From JAPOUP01 sp965203605 (GTDB lineage: Bacteria > Pseudomonadota > Alphaproteobacteria > Rhodobacterales > Rhodobacteraceae), in the NCBI GenBank assembly GCA_965203605.1, contig OZ241902.1, positions 3,286,001-3,350,000 on the forward strand: a stretch of DNA of 64,000 nucleotides, written 5' to 3'. Within the stretch, counting starts at the first letter, position 1, and every line of letters begins with the position of its first letter. The notes beneath the pieces are model-generated. The model saw only the letters and a list, made by a program, of their open reading frames with translations. It made no database searches and had not been told where the DNA came from. The position numbers and the translations under genes are program-made. Below are positions 18,386 to 25,673 of the stretch, piece after piece.

Positions 18386-19633
18386 TCAGAACAGGTAAGG
18401 CGCAAGTGCCGCTTGCACCTTGGCCGTGATCACAGCGCGGGGCCAACTCTGGCGGGCCATGGGCAAGGCCTGCACGATCTTGTCGGGTAGGTATTGCAGG
18501 AGCAGCGGCTCGATTGGCGTGACCTGTTCCAGGGCGGTCAGCAATTCGGCTACGGCTTTCCGCGACAAGGGCTGAAGCCAGAGATAGCGGATGCGGTCGG
18601 AATAGCCAAAGTGCTGCAAATGGCGCAATGCCGCGCCTGTCGCATCGAAATGTGCAGCCCAGGCGCCGGGATGTGCGTCGATCAGGCCCTGCATCACGTC
18701 CGGCAGGCTAGGGGCTTGCGGCTCGTGCCAGTACCGGATCGCGTCAAGCGCGTAAAGCGCTTCGCGATAGGCAAAGGTCAGCGCCGGGCCGACCTTGAGA
18801 AAGGCAAAGCGGCGGCGCGCCAATTCGGGGAATGTCGCAGGCTGCTGATAGTCGGTCGAATGGGCCTCGAACGCGATTCCGGGCCAATCCTTCAGCACCG
18901 GTGACAAAGTGTCGGCGCTGTCCATCGGAAACCGATCAAGTGAAGCTGCGCCAAATTCCAGCCCCGGTTGCACGACGATGGCCGCGACGCGGGACCAAAC
19001 CTTGGCGGGGAATGCGGCGTTGTGAATGTGGAGCGTCTTTCGCAAGGCGTTGGGATGCGTAGGCGTGATCCCGTCGCGACAGCCAGCGCGTGCGCCGCCG
19101 GGCGGTGGAACTTCGGTGCCTATGACGTAGACCAGCGCATCGGAGTTGGGTGCATGGGTTTCGCAGGTTTCGGCCAACTCGGCGGCCCGGGGCGCGGCGG
19201 TCCGGTCATCAAGTTGCTCCGGTTCGCCGACGCAGCCTGCGGAACAATCGAGGTGTATCTTGGTAAACCCGGCCTCCACATACGCCTTCAGCATCATGTG
19301 CGCTTCGGCCATCGCGGCTTCGGCGGGCAGGTGCTTCCATGCCTGTGGGCCGAGGTGATCGCCACCGAAGAAGATTCGCTGGGGATCGACGCCCAAACGA
19401 TCGATGCGGGTGCGCAAGTCGGCGATGAAGGCCGCTGGCGTCAGTCCGGTATAGCCACCCTCGTGATTGACCTGGTTGCTGGTGGCTTCTATCAGCAGGT
19501 CGCGCTCCCGATCCCGCGCAAGCATCAAGGCTGCATCGAGGACCTCTGGCTGTGCGGTGCAGACCGAGGCGAGCGTGGTGCCACTGCCAGCAAGCGTCTC
19601 CGAGACATGGGTCAGCAGTGGGTTATGCGTCAT
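18386..19633 (-). CDS. KbaZ/GatZ-type protein (tagatose-1,6-bisphosphate aldolase non-catalytic subunit family)
   Basis: A 415-residue protein with the family text: ASVCTAQPEVLDAALMLARD, LIEATSNQVNHEGGYTGLTP, FFGGDHLGPQ and KIHLDCSAGC. Classically this subunit assists the class II tagatose-bisphosphate aldolase KbaY/GatY in galactosamine or galactitol breakdown; no kbaY is in the window, and in many alphaproteobacterial clusters the protein occurs alone. The start is the ATG at 19633, preceded by AGAGACAGG and overlapping the ROK kinase stop by 11 nt; an upstream in-frame start at 19702 would lie deep in the kinase gene. Its place beside agaS-type and nagA genes suggests GalNAc/GalN use. Confidence 0.88.
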   Translation of the reverse strand: MTHNPLLTHVSETLAGSGTTLASVCTAQPEVLDAALMLARDRERDLLIEATSNQVNHEGGYTGLTPAAFIADLRTRIDRLGVDPQRIFFGGDHLGPQAWKHLPAEAAMAEAHMMLKAYVEAGFTKIHLDCSAGCVGEPEQLDDRTAAPRAAELAETCETHAPNSDALVYVIGTEVPPPGGARAGCRDGITPTHPNALRKTLHIHNAAFPAKVWSRVAAIVVQPGLEFGAASLDRFPMDSADTLSPVLKDWPGIAFEAHSTDYQQPATFPELARRRFAFLKVGPALTFAYREALYALDAIRYWHEPQAPSLPDVMQGLIDAHPGAWAAHFDATGAALRHLQHFGYSDRIRYLWLQPLSRKAVAELLTALEQVTPIEPLLLQYLPDKIVQALPMARQSWPRAVITAKVQAALAPYLF

Positions 19634-20552
19634 GGACCTGTCTCTCTTCGTGGTCCTGTAGGGCGAGTAACGCGGCGCCACGTGAGCCGCTATTGGCCCC
19701 AAAACGTGCAGCCTTCACCGCTGGTTCGGTCTGGCCGGGCAGGGTCACCGACTTCAGCGCGTCTGCTGCACGCAGGTCGACACTGGGCAGGTTGCTGAGA
19801 CCGCCGCCAAGAACGACGCAATCCGGGTCCAAGGCCAATTGCACCATGTGCAGGAGTTCGCCGAGGAGCGCGTACCAGACTTGAAACACATCCTTGATGC
19901 CAGCCGTGACAAGCTCACGCGCGTCGCGATTTGCGCCGTGCAGGTGATTATCGATGCGCTGGATGCCGCGCCCGGACAACAGGGTTTCGAAGCATCCCTG
20001 CCGCCCACAGCCACAATCCATGATTGGCAGGTGATAGCGCTGCACGACATGGGCGGGCAGGGCGATATGTCCAATCTCGCCTGCGATCCGGTTCAGTCCC
20101 GGAGCCAGCCTGCCGTCCCTACAAATGCCCCCGCCAAGGCCCGTGCCGAGAACCAGGCCCAGCATCGTGCGGTGGTCATCAGCAGCGCCGCCATTGGCCT
20201 CGGACAGGGCGAAACACTTGCCGTCGTTTTCGGTCACCACGTACTGGCCCACCCGCTGCGCGATATCCTTCGCAAGGGGTTTGCCAGTGGCGGGAATGTT
20301 GGATGTCAGCGCCAGGCCAGAACGTGGGTCGATGAGGCCAGGCAGGCCAATTCCTACCGGAACTTCGGCCTCGCCGGATTGTTCCAAGGCCCAGTCCACC
20401 GCTGCCACAACAGCCTCCAGCAGGTCGCCGTAGCTCGATTGTGGCGTCTCCACCTGACGGGACGTCAGGGAGGTCAGGTTCGTGTCAAACAGCCTTGCCT
20501 CGATCTTGGTGCCACCAAGGTCGACCCCGCAGACCGCGGCGAGGTCAGACAT
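19623..20552 (-). CDS. ROK-family sugar kinase, probably N-acetylhexosamine kinase
   Basis: A 309-residue ROK kinase: GVDLGGTKIEARLFD (phosphate loop), GIGLPGLIDPRSG, VTENDGKCFALSE with the catalytic-base Asp, LVLGTGLGGGICRDG, and a zinc site with GEIGHIAL and CGCGRQGCFETL. Such kinases phosphorylate GlcNAc, ManNAc or related sugars at C6. In this operon it would supply N-acetylhexosamine-6-phosphate for the NagA-type deacetylase. It overlaps the agaS-type gene by 8 nt and the kbaZ-type gene by 11 nt, so it is translated from the same transcript. Confidence 0.9.
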   Translation of the reverse strand: MSDLAAVCGVDLGGTKIEARLFDTNLTSLTSRQVETPQSSYGDLLEAVVAAVDWALEQSGEAEVPVGIGLPGLIDPRSGLALTSNIPATGKPLAKDIAQRVGQYVVTENDGKCFALSEANGGAADDHRTMLGLVLGTGLGGGICRDGRLAPGLNRIAGEIGHIALPAHVVQRYHLPIMDCGCGRQGCFETLLSGRGIQRIDNHLHGANRDARELVTAGIKDVFQVWYALLGELLHMVQLALDPDCVVLGGGLSNLPSVDLRAADALKSVTLPGQTEPAVKAARFGANSGSRGAALLALQDHEERQVHDA

Positions 20553-21618
20553 AGAGCCGCACGTGAGACACGACGCGGGACAGGTTGCCCCCGTCGATGA
20601 ACGGATCGTCCACGTTCAGCCCCATATGATCTGACCAGAGCGCCGCAAGCCGTTGCGCATACGTCACGAAGAGTGCGGTGTTCCAAATATCCTCTCCCGT
20701 GCCCGCAAGTTGGATATCGCCGCTGGTCTCGCCAATCGTCACGACATGTGCGTCCGGAAACTGCGTCCGGATATCGGCGGCAATGTCGGCGTCATACTGT
20801 GCGGTTGGGTTCGCGCTTGACAGGAAGATCACCACCAGGCTGCTTTCGGTCATCACCGCCATTGGTCCGTGGCGGAACCCAAGCGCACTGTCCCACGAGG
20901 TCACAACGCGTCCGGCGGTGAGTTCCAGAACCTTCAGGGCGCTTTCCCGTGCGATCCCCTTGAACGGACCCGAGCCGAGAAACACCGCACGAGACACGTT
21001 GGGTGTCTCAACGGGTCGCTGCAGGGCGGCACGCGCCGCCTTGCTGAGGGCCGTGGTGCGGTCAAGCACCTCATCGGCGGGCAGGAAGCAGGCCAGGGCA
21101 GTCAGGAGCATCGTCGTGAAACTCGACGTCATGGCGAAGCCCTTGTCGTGGCAGGCGTCGGGCAGGACAACGGTGGCTTGGGTGCCGGGGCCGCGATGGG
21201 TGCCGGTTGAAAGTGCGCTGCCTGCGTTGCAGATCACATTCAGCCGGTGGGCGGCGGGCGCACGGCGATCCAGTAGCTTCAATGTGCCCACAGTTTCCGA
21301 GGAGTTGCCACTGCGTCCGAAGGACACCACCAGCAGATCTTTGCCGGCGCCCGTCAGGTAGGTCTCGGGGCTGGCCACCAGATCTGTCGTCGCCACGCTT
21401 CGAAAGGTGACCTGGGGCAGGCGGGCGGACAGGGCGTCAGCGATCGTGTCGCCGATAAAGGCGGATGTGCCCGCGCCGGTGAACCACACGCGCGTGATGC
21501 CGCGTTCCGCGATCCAGCTTTGGATGGTCGCAGCCTGTTCGGCAAATGCATGGCCCCACGAGGCCCAGATGTCAGGCTGGGCCTCGATTTCCCGGAAGGT
21601 GTGCCAGTCCTTGGTCAA
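20545..21618 (-). CDS. SIS-domain sugar isomerase, AgaS-like deaminase/isomerase
   Basis: A 357-residue protein with two SIS domains. Visible are VWFTGAGTSAFIGDTIADAL, VVSFGRSGNSSETVGTL, DKGFAMTSSFTTMLL, VFLGSGPFKGIARESALKVL and SWDSALGFRHGPMAVM. This is the AgaS family, which converts galactosamine-6-phosphate to tagatose-6-phosphate with ammonia release; GlmS-like deaminases of GlcN-6-P share the fold. The gene is 12 nt after the regulator stop and overlaps the kinase by 8 nt. With the kinase, the deacetylase and the KbaZ-type protein it forms an amino-sugar catabolic route. GlcN-6-P rather than GalN-6-P remains possible. Confidence 0.88.
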   Translation of the reverse strand: MTKDWHTFREIEAQPDIWASWGHAFAEQAATIQSWIAERGITRVWFTGAGTSAFIGDTIADALSARLPQVTFRSVATTDLVASPETYLTGAGKDLLVVSFGRSGNSSETVGTLKLLDRRAPAAHRLNVICNAGSALSTGTHRGPGTQATVVLPDACHDKGFAMTSSFTTMLLTALACFLPADEVLDRTTALSKAARAALQRPVETPNVSRAVFLGSGPFKGIARESALKVLELTAGRVVTSWDSALGFRHGPMAVMTESSLVVIFLSSANPTAQYDADIAADIRTQFPDAHVVTIGETSGDIQLAGTGEDIWNTALFVTYAQRLAALWSDHMGLNVDDPFIDGGNLSRVVSHVRLYV

Positions 21619-21629
21619 GATATGCCCTT

Positions 21630-22472
21630 TCAGGTCGCCGCGATGTGGATATCCACGCCGGTGTTTTCCAGATGCAGGCGGTGATCTTCATGCAGTCCGC
21701 TGTCCGAGAGGATGGCGTCAATCTCGTCAAGCCCACAGATGCGGTGCAGATGGGGTGCGCCGAATTTGCTGTGGTCGGCCAGAAGCACGGACCTGCGCGC
21801 GGCTTTCAGGATCACGCGGGTCAGGTGCGCCTCATCCTCGGAATACGTTGCGAGGCCGAAATCGAGGTCGATGCTGTCGGCTCCGATGAACGCGATGTCA
21901 AAGGACATCGACGCCAGCACATCTTCGACCATGCGCCCCGTCAGTGCCACGGCGTCGCGACGCACGTTGCCACCGGGCAGCATCAGCTTGTGTTGCGGAA
22001 AGTCCAGAAGCGACAGCAGGGTGCCGACGCCCGTCGTCATGATGGTGAGTGGCTGCGCGGCGCCGAGCTCCTGCGCGAAGGCCTGCGCGGTGGAACCGGA
22101 ATCAAGCAGTATCGCCTGCGCCTCGCCCAGAAGCGGCAGGGCGGCACGGGCGATGGCTCGTTTTTCCTTCCGACTCTTCCGGGCCTTCTCAGCCAGGGCC
22201 GGTTCGACCTGCGGGTTCTGGGCGGCATTCTGTGACCCTACCGCGCGGGCAATCCCAAGACGCAGCTCTGGCAGGCCCTTGTATCCAAACTCGCGCCCGA
22301 ACCGGATGATTGACGGCTCGCTGACGCCCAGCGTCTCGGACAGCTCCCGAAGCGTCTTCTCGGCAAAGGCGTCTGGATCCTCGAGCACAGAATCTCCGAT
22401 CACACGGAAGGTGCGCGACAGGTCCGGTGTGCGGTCGGCGATCTGAGCCAGTAGAGAGGTGGGTTCGTTCAT
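21630..22472 (-). CDS. Amino-sugar operon regulator: RpiR-type HTH fused to a DeoR-type sensor domain
   Basis: A 280-residue regulator. Residues about 10-80 form an RpiR-type helix-turn-helix (LRELSETLGVSEPSIIRFGR then EFGYKGLPELRL). Residues about 115-275 are instead a DeoR C-terminal sugar-phosphate sensor: LLDSGSTAQAFAQEL, TIMTTGVGTLLSLL, LMLPGGNVRRDAVALTGRMV, FDIAFIGADSI and VLLADHSKFG. Normally RpiR HTH domains go with SIS domains and DeoRC goes with a winged DeoR HTH. It is divergent from the transporter operon, so it probably represses both sides from the 200-bp intergenic region, with a sugar phosphate as inducer. Confidence 0.88.
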   Translation of the reverse strand: MNEPTSLLAQIADRTPDLSRTFRVIGDSVLEDPDAFAEKTLRELSETLGVSEPSIIRFGREFGYKGLPELRLGIARAVGSQNAAQNPQVEPALAEKARKSRKEKRAIARAALPLLGEAQAILLDSGSTAQAFAQELGAAQPLTIMTTGVGTLLSLLDFPQHKLMLPGGNVRRDAVALTGRMVEDVLASMSFDIAFIGADSIDLDFGLATYSEDEAHLTRVILKAARRSVLLADHSKFGAPHLHRICGLDEIDAILSDSGLHEDHRLHLENTGVDIHIAAT

Positions 22473-22672
22473 ATATCAGGTCCTGCGTGGTTCGACTGCG
22501 ATATATCAGCAAAGTTACATGACGGCAACAGTATTTCAGGTTTATCTGCAATTCAACACAAGTTTTGAACAAAAATATGTGTAATACACAAAAAATATGT
22601 TGTGATGCGTAAATAATTGTGCTATTCGGAAGTCCGAAATCGGCTCAAAGTATCATATGCAAGGAGGGAGAG
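22473..22672. promoter_or_regulatory. Divergent control region between the regulator and the sugar ABC operon
   Basis: An A+T-rich 200-bp stretch. It contains a perfect 13-bp palindrome TGTGTAATACACA at 22578-22590, flanked by a direct repeat AAAAATATGT at 22571-22580 and 22591-22600, spaced 20 bp (two helical turns). This is the best candidate operator for the regulator. The plus-strand operon begins with a strong ribosome binding site AAGGAGGGAG just before the ATG at 22673. Operator function is inference from symmetry and position. Confidence 0.55.
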
Positions 22673-23932
22673 ATGAAGAACGTGAGATACATTCTGGGCG
22701 CGGCCCTGGCCTCGACAGCGCTGGCCGGGCCAGCTTTGGCCAGGACAGATCTGGTGTTCTGGTCGATGTGGAATGAACAGGAGCCGCAGGCTCAGGCGTT
22801 GCGCGAGGTGATGGACGCCTACATTGCCCAGAGACCAGATGTGAGTTTCGATGTCGTGTGGAACGGTCGTCAGAACCAAGTCAAGATACGCGCTGCACTG
22901 CAAGCGGGCACCCAGATTGACTTCATGGATCAGGACGGCGACCAGTTGGTCGGGGGCCTGGCCGCTGCCGGACTGGGCCTGCCGCTGAATGATCTGGCAG
23001 CTGACCTTGCGGACGACATGCTGCCCGCGGTGCTGGATCTCTACCGCAAGGGTAAGGACATCGTTCAGATGCCCTATATCTACAACCCGGTCTCGTTCTG
23101 GTACAATGTGAGCCTGTTTGATGACATGGGCGTAGAGCCGCCCGCGACGGTGGACGATCTGGTCGCGGCCTGTGGCACGGCGGTTGCGAACGACATCAAC
23201 CTGCTGGTGACTGAAGGCAATGTCGGCGACTACCAGCTGTTCCACTTCAGCTATCTGATGCAGCGGATCGCGGGGCCGGGGGCCGTGCGGGACGTGATCG
23301 CCGACAAGTCAGGCGAGGGCTGGCGGTCAGACGCGGTGCGTCAGGCGCTTGAGGCCGAGGCGGCGATGTGGAGCGCGGGCTGTTTCTCGGACGATGTGAA
23401 GGGCTTCCAATACCCAACCGGTCAGCAGACCATAGCACTGGATGAGGCCGCTGCCGAACTGGTGGGTGCGTGGCTGCCCGCTGAATTGTCGCCCGCGGTG
23501 GAGGAGGATTTCCGATGGGGCTCCTTTGCCTTCCCCGCCGTTGAGGGCGGCGCGGGCAGCACGGGCGATCTGCAGGCCTCGCTGTTGACGATGATGGTGT
23601 TCAAGGATTCCCCCAAGGCCGAGGCGGCGGTGGATTTCCTCGAGTTCCTGATGAGCGAAGAGGGCCAGCTGGTCATCGCCTCGACCGGACAGGTCGGCGT
23701 GACCCGCAATGGCGTGCCGTGGAGCGAAGCGATCAAGGACGGCTACGATCTGGCGAGATCGGCCGGAACGATCATGGCGATCAACGACGCGACCAGTGTG
23801 TTCTATCCCGAATACCACGCAACCGTGCTGGTGCCCACGCACACGGCGTTCTTCCTCGGAGAGATCACGGCGGATGACTTCATTAACCAGATGGTCGAGA
23901 AAAGCGCCGCGTTCTGGGCTGGTCGCAACTAA
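22673..23932 (+). CDS. Sugar ABC transporter substrate-binding protein
   Basis: A 419-residue periplasmic binding protein of the MalE/UgpB type. The signal peptide is KNVRYILGAALASTALAGPA with cleavage after ALA (about residue 23), followed by the typical LVFWSMWNEQEPQAQALREV and a sugar-binding lobe with IDFMDQDGDQLVGGLAAAGL. An upstream in-frame ATG at 22619 is open, but the ATG at 22673 has an AAGGAGGGAG ribosome binding site and gives the clean signal peptide. It is first in the operon with two permeases and the ATPase, and the context predicts an amino sugar or its oligomer as ligand. Confidence 0.93.
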   Translation: MKNVRYILGAALASTALAGPALARTDLVFWSMWNEQEPQAQALREVMDAYIAQRPDVSFDVVWNGRQNQVKIRAALQAGTQIDFMDQDGDQLVGGLAAAGLGLPLNDLAADLADDMLPAVLDLYRKGKDIVQMPYIYNPVSFWYNVSLFDDMGVEPPATVDDLVAACGTAVANDINLLVTEGNVGDYQLFHFSYLMQRIAGPGAVRDVIADKSGEGWRSDAVRQALEAEAAMWSAGCFSDDVKGFQYPTGQQTIALDEAAAELVGAWLPAELSPAVEEDFRWGSFAFPAVEGGAGSTGDLQASLLTMMVFKDSPKAEAAVDFLEFLMSEEGQLVIASTGQVGVTRNGVPWSEAIKDGYDLARSAGTIMAINDATSVFYPEYHATVLVPTHTAFFLGEITADDFINQMVEKSAAFWAGRN

Positions 23933-23943
23933 GGGCGCCCAGC

Positions 23944-24843
23944 ATGATCCGACCTCGGCTGATCGCGGTGTTTCTCGCGCCCGCCCTGGCACTCTACGTC
24001 GGCCTGATGGTCTACCCGACCTTCGTTGCTATCCGCCAAGGGTTCTACAGGACCTCCGGATTTGGCGATCAGGAGATCTGGGTCGGCTGGGGAAACTATG
24101 CGCGGCTGTGGTCGGATCCGATCTTTTGGCAGAGTCTGCGGAACACGATGGCGATCCTCGTCTTTGGCGGGATCGCGGTGTTTGGCTTTGCCTTCCTGTT
24201 CTCGGTGCTCCTGAACAGCGGCATCTGGGGCAAGAAATACTTCCGTGCGATCATCTTCCTGCCCAACGCGGTTGCGGTGATTGCGCTATCGACCTTTTGG
24301 TCCTTTTTCTTTGTCCCCCGCTTTGGCATCCTACCGAATGCTCTGGACGCGATGGCCGATGCGGGCATCCCGCTGCTTGGCCTGGAGGATGTGGTCTGGA
24401 CCGCGCCTGGCATGGTGTTCTTCTCGATGATGGTGGGTCTGGTCTGGATCGCCGCGGGGTTCTACACGATCCTGATTCTCGCGGGCGTGGATAAGATCCC
24501 GGCGGACATGTTCGACGCCGCGCGAATCGATGGTGCGTCCGAATGGCAGACCTTTCGCCTCGTCACGCTCCCCATGATCTCGGACGTCGTGTTGATTACC
24601 CTTGTGCTGTGGTGCATCAACGCGATCCGGGCCTTCGAATTTCCATATGCCTTTGGCGGGCCGAACATCGACACGACCTTGTACACCAACGGCATCTACC
24701 TATACATCATGGGTTTCGGACAGCGTGACCCGATCTTTGCGCTCGGCTACGCCTCGGCCATAGGCGTGGTGATGCTTGTCATGACCATCGTCGTGGTCCT
24801 GTTCCTACGGGTCTTGGGCCGGGCGGAGAGGATCGAATTCTGA
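23944..24843 (+). CDS. Sugar ABC transporter permease, MalF-like
   Basis: A 299-residue inner-membrane protein with six predicted helices, starting RLIAVFLAPALALYVGLMVY. The cytoplasmic EAA loop that contacts the ATPase is DMFDAARIDGASEWQTFRLV followed by TLPMI. It belongs to the MalF-type family of binding-protein-dependent transport inner membrane components. It starts 11 nt after the binding protein and ends with TGATG, sharing a base with the next ATG at 24843, so the permeases are coupled. It forms a heterodimer with the next gene product. Confidence 0.93.
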   Translation: MIRPRLIAVFLAPALALYVGLMVYPTFVAIRQGFYRTSGFGDQEIWVGWGNYARLWSDPIFWQSLRNTMAILVFGGIAVFGFAFLFSVLLNSGIWGKKYFRAIIFLPNAVAVIALSTFWSFFFVPRFGILPNALDAMADAGIPLLGLEDVVWTAPGMVFFSMMVGLVWIAAGFYTILILAGVDKIPADMFDAARIDGASEWQTFRLVTLPMISDVVLITLVLWCINAIRAFEFPYAFGGPNIDTTLYTNGIYLYIMGFGQRDPIFALGYASAIGVVMLVMTIVVVLFLRVLGRAERIEF

Positions 24844-25673
24844 TGTCCCGAACCTGGACCAAACGTCTCGCCTACCTGGTCTGCGGTGCCTGGGCGGCCT
24901 TCGGACTGTTCTTCGTGGGCTGGTTGATCGTGGCCTCGCTCAAAACCAACAGGGCACTCTTCAAGGAACCTTTCAGCCTGCCCGCCGACTGGAAGTTCGA
25001 CAATTACGCCCGCATCTGGCAGGTGGCGGACTTCGGGACCTACTTCCTCAACTCGACGCTGGTGGTCGCGGCCTCGGTCATCGGCATCCTGGTCGCGGCC
25101 GTCCCGGCGGCATACGTGCTCAGCCGCGCCGAGTTCAGGTTCCGCGACACGATCACCGTGTTCTTTGCCGCTGGCATGGGCATCCCGACCCCACTCCTAC
25201 TCATCCCCATCTTCGTGATCATGTCCTCGCTGCGATTGGGCGACACGCTGACCGGGCTGACCATCATCTATCTGGCGTTGTCGCTGCCGTTTTCGGTCTA
25301 CGTGCTCACTGGCTTCTTCTCCTCAATCCCGTCGGACCTGCAATCGGCGGCGAGGATCGACGGCTGCACGGATTTCCAGACCTTCTTCCATATCATGCTG
25401 CCTCTGGCGCGGCCCGGTATACTGACCGTGGCGCTGCTGAATTTCGTCGGACTCTGGAACGAGTACCAGCTTTCCCTTGTGATGATCAACAGCCCGGAAC
25501 TGCGCACGCTGTCGCTGGGGCTCTACTCGCTGATCACCGCCATGCAGTATTCCGGGGCCGACTGGGTCGGGCTTTTCGCAGGCGTGGTCATCACGACGGC
25601 GCCGAGCGTTCTGCTCTTTGTCTTTTTCGGGAACAGGATGATCGACGGGATCACCATGGGGAGCGTCCGCTGA
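24843..25673 (+). CDS. Sugar ABC transporter permease, MalG-like
   Basis: A 276-residue membrane protein of the MalG type: WAAFGLFFVGWLIVASLKTN, FLNSTLVVAASVIGILVAAV, and the EAA loop DLQSAARIDGCTDFQTFFHI then MLPLARPGI. It pairs with the MalF-like permease. The last codons overlap the probable CTG start of the following DUF5107-type gene by 4 nt (CTGA), so the operon continues without a break. Confidence 0.93.
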   Translation: MSRTWTKRLAYLVCGAWAAFGLFFVGWLIVASLKTNRALFKEPFSLPADWKFDNYARIWQVADFGTYFLNSTLVVAASVIGILVAAVPAAYVLSRAEFRFRDTITVFFAAGMGIPTPLLLIPIFVIMSSLRLGDTLTGLTIIYLALSLPFSVYVLTGFFSSIPSDLQSAARIDGCTDFQTFFHIMLPLARPGILTVALLNFVGLWNEYQLSLVMINSPELRTLSLGLYSLITAMQYSGADWVGLFAGVVITTAPSVLLFVFFGNRMIDGITMGSVR

